Positions 7,889-16,449 of a DNA stretch of 64,000 nt are shown piece after piece; position 1 is the first letter of the stretch, and every line of letters begins with the position of its first letter. The DNA comes from Bacteroidaceae bacterium. GTDB taxonomy: Bacteria > Bacteroidota > Bacteroidia > Bacteroidales > Bacteroidaceae. The DNA lies in NCBI GenBank assembly GCA_016291905.1, contig JAEEZS010000002.1, forward strand, positions 1 to 64,000, given 5' to 3'. The notes beneath the pieces were generated by a model. It did no database searches. It was not told the DNA's origin and saw only the letters and a list, made by a program, of their open reading frames with translations. Made by a program: the position numbers and the translations under genes.

Positions 7889-8818
7889 ATGTTGATAATA
7901 GATGCTCATAGCCACTTGTGGCTGCGGCAGGACACGTCGTGGAACGGGCTGCCCATCCGGACACTGACGAACGGGCGCTCGCTCTTCCTCGGCGAGGAGG
8001 TGCAGATGCTGCCGCCCTTCATGACCGACGGCCGTAACACGGCCGAGGTGTTCCTCTCAAACATGGACTATGCGCAGGTGGCTGCCGCCGTGGTGGTGCA
8101 GGAGTTCATCGACGGACTGCAGAACGACTACCTCGCCACCGTGCGCCGCACGTGGCCCGATCGCTTCTTCGTCTATGGCATGCCCGACTGGCTCGGCGAC
8201 GGCTTCGGCGACGAGGCGGTGCGGCTGCTTGACGACGGCTTCCGCGGCCTTGCCATCCCCGGGCACCGGCTGCTGGGGCGCTCGCTCGCGAGTCCCGCGA
8301 TGATGGAGGTGTTCCGCCTGATGGAGCAGTGCGGCGCCTACCTCTCCATCACCCTTGCCGACGGCATGCGGCAGGTGGAGGAGCTGGGCGAGGTCATCGG
8401 CGAATGTCCCCGCCTGCGCATCGCCATCGGCCACCTGGGCATGGCGGCTCCCCCCGTCACCCCTCCGTGGGAGAACACGGCCTGGCAGGAGCAGATACGG
8501 CTGGCACGCCACCCGAACGTGATGATTGAGTCGGGCGGCATCACGTGGCTCTACAACAGCGAGTTCTATCCCTTCGCCAGCGCCGTCCGTGCCATCCGCG
8601 AGGCGGCAGCGCTGGTGGGGTGGGAGAAACTGATGTGGGGCAGCGACTACCCCCGCACCATCACCGCCATCACCTACCGCATGAGCTACGACTTCGTGAG
8701 CCGCTCCGCCGAGCTCACCGACGAGGAGAAACGACTGTTCCTGGGCGACAACGCCTGCCGTTTCTACGGCTTCACCAACCTCCCCGAATTACCTTATATA
8801 AAAAATATGTCCGAATGA
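7889..8818 (+). CDS. Amidohydrolase-family lactonase (putative L-fuconolactonase)
   Basis: A 309-residue TIM-barrel metal hydrolase of the amidohydrolase-2 family. Metal ligands are visible: the N-terminal HxH (His7 and His9 in DAHSHL), a mid-chain His in AIGHLG, and the C-terminal Asp in WGSDYPR. Members of this family hydrolyse sugar lactones in non-phosphorylative pathways. Its place between a predicted L-fucose dehydrogenase and a zinc dehydrogenase suggests it opens L-fuconolactone to L-fuconate (inference). Its last codons overlap the next gene in an ATGA arrangement, so translation is coupled. It could also be a decarboxylase of the same superfamily. Confidence 0.75.
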   Translation: MLIIDAHSHLWLRQDTSWNGLPIRTLTNGRSLFLGEEVQMLPPFMTDGRNTAEVFLSNMDYAQVAAAVVVQEFIDGLQNDYLATVRRTWPDRFFVYGMPDWLGDGFGDEAVRLLDDGFRGLAIPGHRLLGRSLASPAMMEVFRLMEQCGAYLSITLADGMRQVEELGEVIGECPRLRIAIGHLGMAAPPVTPPWENTAWQEQIRLARHPNVMIESGGITWLYNSEFYPFASAVRAIREAAALVGWEKLMWGSDYPRTITAITYRMSYDFVSRSAELTDEEKRLFLGDNACRFYGFTNLPELPYIKNMSE

Positions 8819-9831
8819 AAGCCATTCAAATCCTTTCAGAACGCCGTATGGCGGTAGTGGAGATTGCCGAGCCCGAGCTGAAGGCCGGCGAAGTGTTGCT
8901 CCGTTTGCAGTATGTGGGCTTCTGCGGCTCAGACCTCAACACTTGGCTGGGGCGCAACCCGATGGTGCGTATGCCTGTCATCCCGGGGCACGAGATTGGT
9001 GCCGTGGTGGAGCAGGTGGGCGACGGTGTGCCCGACACGCTGCGCCCGGGCATGGTGGTCACCGTCAATCCCTACACCAACTGCGGGCAGTGTGCCTCGT
9101 GCCGCGGCGGACGGGTGAATGCCTGCCAGCACAACGAGACGCTGGGCGTGCAGCGCAACGGTGCCATGCGTACCCACATCGCGCTGCCCTGGCAGAAGGT
9201 TATCGTTGCCGAGGGGCTTGATGCCCGCACGTGTGCCCTCGTGGAGCCGATGAGCGTGGGCTTCCACGCCGTCAGCCGTGCAGCGGTCACGGACACCGAT
9301 GTGGTGATGGTCATCGGCTGCGGCATGGTGGGCATGGGGGCCATTGTGCGTGCCGCGCTGCGTGGCGCCACCGTCATCGCTGCCGACATCGACGATGAGA
9401 AACTGGCCCTTGCCCGACGGCTCGGCGCAGCGCATGTCGTCAACACCCGCAGCGAGGATGTTCACGAACGACTGCTCGACATCACCTCCGGCTTCGGCCC
9501 TGACGTGATTGTGGAGGCTGTCGGCAGCCCCGTCACCTACCAGATGGCAGTGAACGAGGTGGCCTTCACGGGGCGCGTCATCTGCATCGGCTATGCCAAG
9601 AGCGACGTCACCTTCCAGACAAAGCTGTTTGTGCAGAAAGAGCTTGACATCCGCGGCTCGCGCAACGCTATGCCTGCCGACTTCCGTGCCGTCATCCGCT
9701 ACCTCCAGCGCGGCACATGCCCTGTCGATGCCCTCGTCAGCCGTGTCGTCACCCCCGACGATGCCTCCGAAGCTATGGCCGAGTGGGCTGAAAACCCCGG
9801 CAAGGTGTTCCGTATCTTAGTGAAATTCTAA
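8815..9831 (+). CDS. Zinc-dependent medium-chain alcohol dehydrogenase
   Basis: A 338-residue MDR-family dehydrogenase. The catalytic zinc site is visible as Cys37 (GFCGSD) with His59-Glu60 (PGHE). The structural zinc site has Cys90, Cys93, Cys96 and Cys104. The nucleotide fold carries GCGMVGMG. It resembles threonine/sorbitol/idonate dehydrogenases. In this operon a plausible role is oxidation of a fucose-derived keto-deoxy acid or alcohol, but the exact step is not fixed by sequence. The ATG at 8815 overlaps the preceding stop by four bases; a longer in-frame extension upstream is rejected because it overlaps the lactonase. Confidence 0.85.
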   Translation: MKAIQILSERRMAVVEIAEPELKAGEVLLRLQYVGFCGSDLNTWLGRNPMVRMPVIPGHEIGAVVEQVGDGVPDTLRPGMVVTVNPYTNCGQCASCRGGRVNACQHNETLGVQRNGAMRTHIALPWQKVIVAEGLDARTCALVEPMSVGFHAVSRAAVTDTDVVMVIGCGMVGMGAIVRAALRGATVIAADIDDEKLALARRLGAAHVVNTRSEDVHERLLDITSGFGPDVIVEAVGSPVTYQMAVNEVAFTGRVICIGYAKSDVTFQTKLFVQKELDIRGSRNAMPADFRAVIRYLQRGTCPVDALVSRVVTPDDASEAMAEWAENPGKVFRILVKF

Positions 9832-9850
9832 TTTTTAATCAATTGATAGT

Positions 9851-11470
9851 ATGAAAAAACAGCTCTTTCTTTTTTCCTTGGTGTGTGTGTGGTCGTTGAG
9901 TATGGCAGCACAGCCTTATCCTGTGCCTGTGTCGGAGGAGCATGAGCCGATGCAGACGGGAACGTATGAGCCTACGTGGGAGTCGCTCATGGGCCATCAG
10001 ACGCCCGAGTGGTTCCGCGATGCGAAGTTCGGCATCTGGGCTCACTGGGGGCCGCAGTGTGTGGAGGGCACCGGCGACTGGATGGCTCGCTCGATGTATA
10101 TGGAAGGCTCGCGTGAATATCGCTACCACGTGGAGCACTACGGACATCCCTCCGAGGTGGGATTCAAGGACATCCTGCCCCTCTTCAAGGCAGAGAACTG
10201 GGACCCCGAAAAACTGGTGGAACGCTACAAGAGGGCAGGGGCGAAGTACTTCTTCGTGCTTGGCAATCACCACGATAACTTCGACCTTTGGGACTCCAAA
10301 TATCAGCCGTGGAACTCCGTGCGGATGGGTCCTGAGTGTGATATCCTCGACGGCTGGGCACGTGCTGCCAAGAAACACGGTCTCCCCCTCGGCATCTCGT
10401 TCCATGCCGACCATGCATGGACGTGGTATGAACCGGCACAGCGCTACGACCTCAACGGACAGAAGGCGGGTGTCTATTACGACGGCCACCTCACGGCAGC
10501 CGACGGCAAGGGGAAATGGTGGGAAGGCCTCGACCCGCAGATGCTCTACCGCCAGAACCATCCGCTGAGTGAGCGCTCGTGGTGGAACGGTGCCATCCAT
10601 GGGCAGTGGGATTGGTCGAGCGGCGCCGCGCAGCCTTCGGCTGACTTCGTCACGAATTTCTACGACCGTACCCTCGATGCCATCAACCGCTATCAGCCCG
10701 ACATCATCTACTTCGACGTCACCACGCTGCCGTTCTACCGCGTCAGCGACTGCGGACTGAAGATTGCCGCCCACTTCTACAACAGCAATCCCAAGGGCGT
10801 CATGACGTGCAAGATTCTCGACGAGGAGCAGCGCAAGGCCATCACCTGGGATGTGGAACGTGGCGCACCGAACTTCATCGTCCCCGAGCCTTGGCAGACG
10901 TGCAACTGTATCGGCGGCTGGCACTACAGCACCTCCATCTACGAGAACAACCGCTACAAGAGTGCCGCCACCGTCGTCCGCCAGCTTGTCGATATCGTCT
11001 CGAAGAACGGCAACCTGCTGCTGAGCGTTCCCCTCCGTTCCGACGGCACCTACGACGAGAAGGAGGCTGTCATCCTTGACGACCTCGAAGCCTGGATGAC
11101 GGTGAACGGGGAGAGCATCTTCGGCACTCGTCCGTGGAACATCTTCGGCGAAGGCCCTGTGGCAGAGAAGAATATCGCCATCAATGCGCAGGGCTTCAAC
11201 GACGGCGAGTATAGTCACATGACAGCTGCGGACATCCGCTTCAACCAAACGAAGCGCTACCTCTACGTCACCGCTATGGGGTGGCCCGAGGACGGACGTC
11301 TTGTCATCAAATCATTGGCAAAGGGCAATCCCTACTTCCGCCGCTCCATCTCCAGCGTCCGTCTGCTGGGATACGGTAACATCCGTGCCCGTCAGACCGA
11401 GGAGGGCCTTGTCGTGGAGCTTCCCGAGCCCTGCAACAAGATTGCCCCCGTCCTCCGCATCAACAAATAG
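9851..11470 (+). CDS. Secreted alpha-L-fucosidase, GH29
   Basis: Releases terminal L-fucose from glycans. The 539-residue protein has a signal peptide (MKKQLFLFSLVCVWSLSMAA). The GH29 barrel opens with WFRDAKFGIWAHWGPQC, continues with the HHDNFDLWDS histidine motif, and has the nucleophile candidate Asp289 in DIIYFDVTTLPF. A small beta-sandwich follows at the C-terminus. It starts 19 bp after the dehydrogenase and is probably the last gene of the fucose operon. The YFD nucleophile context, instead of WFDG/WxDG, puts it in a less common branch, so linkage preference is open. Its stop lies two bases from the stop of the opposite-strand fucosidase gene. Confidence 0.85.
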   Translation: MKKQLFLFSLVCVWSLSMAAQPYPVPVSEEHEPMQTGTYEPTWESLMGHQTPEWFRDAKFGIWAHWGPQCVEGTGDWMARSMYMEGSREYRYHVEHYGHPSEVGFKDILPLFKAENWDPEKLVERYKRAGAKYFFVLGNHHDNFDLWDSKYQPWNSVRMGPECDILDGWARAAKKHGLPLGISFHADHAWTWYEPAQRYDLNGQKAGVYYDGHLTAADGKGKWWEGLDPQMLYRQNHPLSERSWWNGAIHGQWDWSSGAAQPSADFVTNFYDRTLDAINRYQPDIIYFDVTTLPFYRVSDCGLKIAAHFYNSNPKGVMTCKILDEEQRKAITWDVERGAPNFIVPEPWQTCNCIGGWHYSTSIYENNRYKSAATVVRQLVDIVSKNGNLLLSVPLRSDGTYDEKEAVILDDLEAWMTVNGESIFGTRPWNIFGEGPVAEKNIAINAQGFNDGEYSHMTAADIRFNQTKRYLYVTAMGWPEDGRLVIKSLAKGNPYFRRSISSVRLLGYGNIRARQTEEGLVVELPEPCNKIAPVLRINK

Positions 11471-11472
11471 CC

Positions 11473-12966
11473 TTACTCCGTTGCCGTCTCTGGCGGGAGG
11501 AAGAACTGCACCTCGCTCAGCAGGGGGCAGGCAACGCTGCTGCTGACGGTGACCTTGAGGGCTTTAGCCTCTACTTCGGGGAGGCGCAGCAGACGCTGCG
11601 GCCCGATGGTGGTGCCGGTGGCAATGGTCTCCCAGTTTCCTTCGGCGGTGAGGGCTTCGACATGGAAATTGTCGATGCGCTGCCCGAGTTTGATGGGCTC
11701 ACGTAAGCGAAGGCAATAGAGGGACACGGGTTTCCGCAGCGTCATCGTCAGCGTGGCCTCGCGTATGTCGTCATCGGTAGCCCAATAGGTTTGCTTGTCA
11801 CCGTCGGCCACGTTGCGAGCAGCAAAGCCTTTCCGTTGGTTTGTGGCTTTCCACGACTTCACGGCCTTGGCTTGCAACGGCTGGCTGAACTCTTTCTTCA
11901 AGGCTTCGCCAAAGGCGATTAGCCGTGCTGAATCGATGGGGTGGATGACGCCATCCTTTGTGGGAGGGACGTTGAGGATGAGGTTTGAGCCACGTCCCAC
12001 GGAGGTGTAGTAGATTTCCATCAGTTTTTCGACGCTCTTCACCTTGTCGTCCTCCCGCTCATGATAGAACCAACCCGGGCGGATGGAAACATCAACTTCA
12101 GCCGGTACCCAATGTGTGCCGCCGACATCGCCATGCTGCAGACTGTTGCCGTTGGCATGGCCAGGAGCGAATTTGTCGCGGTTGAGCGTAGCCCAGTTGG
12201 GGTCGCCCACGGAGCCGCTTTCGTTGCCGCACCAGCGGGTGTCGGGGCCACCGTCGCTAAAGATGCAGGCCATAGGCTGCAACTGGCGAATGAGGCTGTC
12301 TGTCGTGGCCCAGTCGTAGTAGGTGCGGTTGTCGATGGTGCGCCGTTCGCAAAGTCCCCCATAGTAGCCGTCGCCGCCGTTAGCGCCGTCCTGCCACACC
12401 TCGAAGATGGGGCCGTACTGGGTGAGTAGCTCCTTCAGCTGGCCACGGAAGTAGTCGATATAGTCGGGAGTGCCGTAGCGCAAATCGTGTCGGTCCCAGG
12501 GCGAGAGATAAACGCCGAATTTCAGCCCGGCTTGTGCTGCCTCTTTTGCCAGTTCGCCCACGACGTCACCCTTGCCATCGCGCCACGAGCTGTTTGCCAC
12601 GCTATAGTCCGTTAGTGCGCTGGGCCATAGGCAGAAACCATCGTGGTGCTTGGCCGTCAGTACTATGCCCTTCATGCCTGCGGCTTTAAGAATCTCCACC
12701 CACTGGTGGGGGTTGAAGTGCGTGGGATTGAATTCGTCGGGCGAAGCGTCGCCGTAGCCCCATTCCACGTCGCGGTAGGTGGTGGTGGTGAAGTGGATGA
12801 AGGCATACATCTGCATGTCGTGCCAAGCCAGCTGTCGGGCAGTAGGTATAGGGCCATAGGGGGCAGGGGCTTCGGCCTTAGCACTCTTGTTCGTGGCTCC
12901 CGTGCAGCTGATAGCCAGCACGGCCAACACAGAGAGGAGGAGTAGTGGAGAGGTGTGGTGTTTCAT
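11473..12966 (-). CDS. Alpha-L-fucosidase lipoprotein, GH29
   Basis: A second fucosidase of 497 residues. The lipobox LAISC (Cys21) indicates a membrane-anchored lipoprotein. The catalytic domain shows the GH29 hallmarks AKHHDGFCLWPS (about 105-116), GVYLSPWDRH (151-160) and the nucleophile Asp193 in FEVWQDGANG. Residues about 360-497 form a beta-sandwich resembling the discoidin-like domain often attached to GH29 (VADGDKQTYWATDDD). It lies 9 bp downstream of an unclassified hydrolase on the same strand. Together the two face the fucose operon, so the locus offers two fucosidases with different anchoring. Confidence 0.88.
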   Translation of the reverse strand: MKHHTSPLLLLSVLAVLAISCTGATNKSAKAEAPAPYGPIPTARQLAWHDMQMYAFIHFTTTTYRDVEWGYGDASPDEFNPTHFNPHQWVEILKAAGMKGIVLTAKHHDGFCLWPSALTDYSVANSSWRDGKGDVVGELAKEAAQAGLKFGVYLSPWDRHDLRYGTPDYIDYFRGQLKELLTQYGPIFEVWQDGANGGDGYYGGLCERRTIDNRTYYDWATTDSLIRQLQPMACIFSDGGPDTRWCGNESGSVGDPNWATLNRDKFAPGHANGNSLQHGDVGGTHWVPAEVDVSIRPGWFYHEREDDKVKSVEKLMEIYYTSVGRGSNLILNVPPTKDGVIHPIDSARLIAFGEALKKEFSQPLQAKAVKSWKATNQRKGFAARNVADGDKQTYWATDDDIREATLTMTLRKPVSLYCLRLREPIKLGQRIDNFHVEALTAEGNWETIATGTTIGPQRLLRLPEVEAKALKVTVSSSVACPLLSEVQFFLPPETATE

Positions 12967-12975
12967 TTCCTTATT

Positions 12976-14835
12976 CTATTTTTTGTTAAAGATGAATCGG
13001 TAGTTGAAGCGACGGTTGGGAGCCGTGTCGCCGGTAGTGGCCACGGTGATGATGTTGTCGAGGGCGGTGGGATTGTCTGTCCATTTGAAGTCGAAGGAGA
13101 ACGTCTTGCCCGTCATGCCGACCAGCTTGCGGGGAACTGTTATCCTCACGAAGTCGGCCCCTCCCTCATACGGGCTAACCCTCTTGATGCCGTTCCACTC
13201 CTGCTGCCCCTCGTCCCAGCCATAGAGAATGCCGTTGCGAACCAGGAATTCATATCCTTCCCAGCCCGTTGCGGCGTTGCAGTCGGCATCAATCAGCAGC
13301 AGCATCCAATTGTCGACCGACGAGGGCGACAGGGCGTCGGCTGTCTTTGCTTCGAAGCGTATGGCTTTCCGCGTGACGCTGACGCGGCACTCGACTATGT
13401 CGTTGCGGCCCGTGGAGTCGGTGTAGTGGAGGCCGGCATAGCCGTTGTGGTCGCGGTGGGCGACGTCGCCACGCGTGTCCCTGTAAACCGCCTCCACGCC
13501 GTAGCCGTGTGTAACGGGGATGGGACGTACACCTTTGTAGCGGCGTATGTTCTGCACCATCTGCATGTAGTAGTTGTCGGTGTAGCCGCCATGCATGGGC
13601 TGGATGGTGCGGTTGAACTCGGCGTTGTACTGGTCGATGAAGATGTAGGGGCTTTCGCGTCCGAGCCACATGGTCTTCTTGCCACGCTCGTACATGCCGG
13701 CTGTCCATTCGTTCCAGTCGTTGAGATAGATGAAGGGTGGGTCGGCAGCAAGGGCGTCGTCCCAGCGCTCTTGGAAGTAGATGCCGTAGCCGGCTGGGTC
13801 GCTGACGGTACGCCCCAGCCAAGGCACATAGGCTTCGGAGGGCATGTCGTATTCGTTCAGCTGGGGCTCGCCTCCCTGCCGCGACCACGATTTGCCCACG
13901 CCCATGGGGACGTCGGTCATCGTCACAGGGTGCTGGGCAGGGGTGACGGCTGCCTCCTCGGGTTGTCCGTTGTGCTTCGAGACGAGTTCCTCGGGCTTCA
14001 TGCCGATGATCTGTTTGTCGGCCATGGAGTATCCGAAGCTCCAGTTGTCCTCCGTGCCGATGAAGCGATGGCCGTGCCACGTGTAGTAGCCCCACCACAT
14101 GTTGCGCAGGGTGAAGAACTCGCGAATCTCCTGCGGATAGTCGTCGGCAGAGGCGTCGGAATAGGTGCCGTTGGCGTCGTACGAGGGGTCGGCGTTGTAG
14201 AGCAGCAGGGGCTTGCCGTCCCAATAGAACCATAAGTCGGCGTAGCGCTTCTCCTTATATATACGTTCATAGAGCGACTTCACCACGCCGACGGGGCCTC
14301 CGTTGTACGACCAGAAGACGAACTGCGGCGTCTGGTTGCCCTCGGCGCGCATCTTCGTCATGGTGGAGAAGAGCACCTCCCACTCGTCCCAGTAGCAAAC
14401 GCCGTTCGTCACGTCGAGCACCAGCACATCGACGCCCGCGTCTGCCAGCATCGACATGTCGCGCCGTATGACCCATTCATCCTGACTTAGGAAATAGCCC
14501 ATCTCGGGCTCACCCCAGTGGTAGGAGCCGTAGCGCCACAACGGATGGTCGTCGCGCAGCCTCGCGGAAGAGTCTTCGTGCAGGATGCGGCTGACGTCGG
14601 TGTATGGCCCGGGGATGTCGTGGAGATTCTGGGTGTGCCAGGTGATGTAGAAGATGCCCACCGTGCGCCGATGGTCGGTCTTCACGGGGCCTACGGAATC
14701 GGCAAGCGGCATCTGACGCCCCAGCGCATCCGTTGCCACCCATGTGTCGCTCATCAGGTCGATGCAGTTGTTTTGTGCGGAGAGTATTCCGCAAGGTGCG
14801 AGAAGAATAAGCAGTAGGAGGCGCGCGGTTTTCAT
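12976..14835 (-). CDS. Secreted TIM-barrel hydrolase (GH71/GH99-like) with C-terminal sandwich domain
   Basis: A 619-residue exported protein with signal peptide MKTARLLLLILLAPCGILSA. The N-terminal two thirds look like a GH71/GH99-type barrel: VGIFYITWHTQNLHD, HWGEPEMGYF, DMSMLADAGVDVLVLDVTNG and FIYLNDWNEWTAGMYE. Acidic candidates sit in LVLDVTNG and LNDWNEW. The C-terminal 150 residues look like a CBM9/DOMON-like sandwich (LLIDADCNAATGWEGYEF). I cannot name the exact family or substrate. Its position 9 bp upstream of a GH29 suggests a fucosylated glycan. The start at 14835 is set by the signal peptide and by a promoter just upstream; a longer frame would run through that promoter. Confidence 0.72.
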   Translation of the reverse strand: MKTARLLLLILLAPCGILSAQNNCIDLMSDTWVATDALGRQMPLADSVGPVKTDHRRTVGIFYITWHTQNLHDIPGPYTDVSRILHEDSSARLRDDHPLWRYGSYHWGEPEMGYFLSQDEWVIRRDMSMLADAGVDVLVLDVTNGVCYWDEWEVLFSTMTKMRAEGNQTPQFVFWSYNGGPVGVVKSLYERIYKEKRYADLWFYWDGKPLLLYNADPSYDANGTYSDASADDYPQEIREFFTLRNMWWGYYTWHGHRFIGTEDNWSFGYSMADKQIIGMKPEELVSKHNGQPEEAAVTPAQHPVTMTDVPMGVGKSWSRQGGEPQLNEYDMPSEAYVPWLGRTVSDPAGYGIYFQERWDDALAADPPFIYLNDWNEWTAGMYERGKKTMWLGRESPYIFIDQYNAEFNRTIQPMHGGYTDNYYMQMVQNIRRYKGVRPIPVTHGYGVEAVYRDTRGDVAHRDHNGYAGLHYTDSTGRNDIVECRVSVTRKAIRFEAKTADALSPSSVDNWMLLLIDADCNAATGWEGYEFLVRNGILYGWDEGQQEWNGIKRVSPYEGGADFVRITVPRKLVGMTGKTFSFDFKWTDNPTALDNIITVATTGDTAPNRRFNYRFIFNKK

Positions 14836-14859
14836 AGGTATAGGGAATGATTTTGTCTG

Positions 14860-14891
14860 CAAAGATAGGATAATTTGGGCGAAAAGCCAAA
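14860..14891 (-). promoter_or_regulatory. Promoter of the TIM-barrel hydrolase/GH29 operon
   Basis: On the minus strand TTTG (14888-14891) and TATCTTTG (14860-14867) are separated by 20 bp, a full match to the Bacteroidetes consensus. A divergent -7 box starts 18 bp beyond it. Confidence 0.7.
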
Positions 14892-14908
14892 AATTCGTGA
14901 GTTTTTCG

Positions 14909-14916
14909 TATCTTTG
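14909..14916 (+). promoter_or_regulatory. -7 box for the metallophosphoesterase gene
   Basis: TATCTTTG followed by CAGC lies 26 bp before the ATG at 14942. No good TTTG is at the expected distance (only TTCG near 14894). It is divergent from, and nearly overlaps, the promoter of the hydrolase operon. Confidence 0.55.
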
Positions 14917-14941
14917 CAGCCAGAACAGCCGAACGAAAACC

Positions 14942-15961
14942 ATGAAAACCCCATCCGATACCCTTGAACCCCTTGCAGCCAATTCAATAGACCGTCGCAG
15001 CTTCATCCGCCGTATGGCAGGTGCCGGAGCGCTCATTGCCACGTCGGCGTTGCCCGTTTGGGCTGACGACGAGGTGCCAGCTGCCGCTCCTGACGTGTTT
15101 CCCAAACGGGGACAGTATGAGCGCCTCTCCATCAGCTACGCTACCGTGGAGATTGGGGCAGAAAAGCCCTTCTCCGTGCTCCATATCTCTGACACTCACC
15201 TTACTGCCGCCTATGAGCACGAGAATGCCAAGAAGCAGCAATTGCGCGAAAGCCGCACCACCACCTTTGGCGGGCATCAGGAGGAGGCGTTGCGCGACGC
15301 GCTGGCGTGGGCACGGCAGCATGTGGACTATGTGGTGCATACGGGAGACCTCATCGACTGGCAGAGCGAAGCCAACTTTGACCTTGTGCGCAAGTATTTC
15401 GGCGACGCCATGTTTGGCTCGATGGGCAACCACGAGTTCACTACGGACATGTGGCTAAGCGACCCAAAGGAGGAGCAGACGGAGGCGTACAAGGACAACA
15501 CCCGTAGCCTGCTCGGTCAAGTCTATCCCTTCGACGTACGCTTCCAGAGCCAGGTGGTACACGGCGTCAATTTCATCACTCTCGACGACGTCTATGGCTA
15601 CGTTACCGAAGGGCAGGTGGAGCGCTTCCTCAGCGAGGTGAAACGCGGCCTCCCCATCGTGCTCTGCATGCACGTGCCCTTCCATACGCCCAACATCTGG
15701 CGTGCTACCATGCGCTTCTGGAGGGACAAAGGCCCGATGACGTCGCGTGATGTGCCCGAGGCCTCGGGCGATTACCTCATGCAGCAGGACGACCTTGTCA
15801 CGCGCGACTTTATCCGCTACCTCAAGACGGAGCCCTTGCTGCGCTGCATCCTGGCAGGGCACGAGCACATTACCGTCGAGGACCAGTTCTCGCCCACATG
15901 CCGGCAGTATGTCGTCGCAGGCAACTTCCTCTTCCACGGGAGGGAGGTGCTGTTCCTCTAA
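14942..15961 (+). CDS. Tat-exported calcineurin-like metallophosphoesterase
   Basis: A 339-residue predicted periplasmic phosphoesterase. The N-terminus has a twin-arginine signal (RRSFIRR at residues 18-24, followed by AGAGALIATSALPVWA), so it is probably exported folded with its metals. The dinuclear-metal motifs are in order: ISDTH, HTGDLID, MGNHEF and, near the C-terminus, AGHEH. Such enzymes cleave phosphomonoesters or nucleotides; the substrate here is unknown. The start at 14942 is preferred because it gives the Tat signal directly and follows the -7 box at 14909. Confidence 0.83.
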   Translation: MKTPSDTLEPLAANSIDRRSFIRRMAGAGALIATSALPVWADDEVPAAAPDVFPKRGQYERLSISYATVEIGAEKPFSVLHISDTHLTAAYEHENAKKQQLRESRTTTFGGHQEEALRDALAWARQHVDYVVHTGDLIDWQSEANFDLVRKYFGDAMFGSMGNHEFTTDMWLSDPKEEQTEAYKDNTRSLLGQVYPFDVRFQSQVVHGVNFITLDDVYGYVTEGQVERFLSEVKRGLPIVLCMHVPFHTPNIWRATMRFWRDKGPMTSRDVPEASGDYLMQQDDLVTRDFIRYLKTEPLLRCILAGHEHITVEDQFSPTCRQYVVAGNFLFHGREVLFL

Positions 15962-16038
15962 TGCATGGCTCGGAGGATTCGCTTGCGCCTTTTCCCCTAA
16001 AACAATAAAAAACACCTCGTTTTGCTTTCTCTTTCCTT

Positions 16039-16126
16039 AAAACCCAATTGGGTTTTAATTAAAATCCAATTGAGTTTTAATTACAATTCAGCTGAGTTTT
16101 AATTAAAACTCAATTGAGTTGTAAAG
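16039..16126. repeat. Four-unit 22-bp palindromic array (CCAATTGG type)
   Basis: Four tandem 22-bp units each carry an 18-bp near-palindrome: the first reads AAAACCCAATTGGGTTTT, with centres CAATTG, CAATTG, CAGCTG and CAATTG in order. Short AATT linkers join them. No gene overlaps. In 15962-16234 the only other content is unremarkable sequence. Confidence 0.8.
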
Positions 16127-16234
16127 AAATCCCTTTGCGTTGCAGGAAAATGGGCTTTGTCTGTGAAGTCTTCTTCATGTTTTCTTCCGATAGAGGACAG
16201 GCTGTGTCTTGGGAAGGCAATAAAAGGATTATTC

Positions 16235-16437
16235 TTGTTTTTTCGCTCGGCTTGCGCTACCTTTAATCCCCTTTCGGGGCTTTTAGATAGGCTTCGCCTC
16301 AGAAAAATACAAATATATTTGTTTTTTCGCTCGGCTTGCGCTACCTTTAACCTTCGGTTTTAGGTAGGCTGCGCCTCGGAAAAAGCAAAAAAAGTGTTTT
16401 TTTCTTGCTTTTTCGCTCGGCTTGCACTATCTTTGCA
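16235..16437 (+). repeat. Three copies of a promoter-like segment upstream of tRNA-Ser
   Basis: TTTTTCGCTCGGCTTGCGCT and its flanks occur at 16235-16266 and 16319-16350, and with a changed end at 16405-16437. Spacing is about 84-86 bp. The first two copies end in TACCTTTA, a weakened -7 box. The third ends in TATCTTTG and drives the tRNA. Between copies lie GC-rich stem-loops (for example CCCCTTTCGGGG) and a partly inverted arm (GATAGGCTTCGCCTCAG). Confidence 0.7.
16405..16435 (+). promoter_or_regulatory. Promoter of tRNA-Ser
   Basis: TTGC (16405-16408) and TATCTTTG (16428-16435) are 19 bp apart. The mature tRNA begins 14 bp after the -7 box. Confidence 0.7.
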
Positions 16438-16449
16438 GCGTCCAAACAA

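Noticed and set aside
16157-16363. 68-codon frame with repeated FFRSACATFN peptide upstream of tRNA-Ser
   Set aside because: The peptide repeat comes only from the repeated promoter segment (TTTTTTCGCTCGGC...) read in one frame; there is no promoter or conserved sequence for it.
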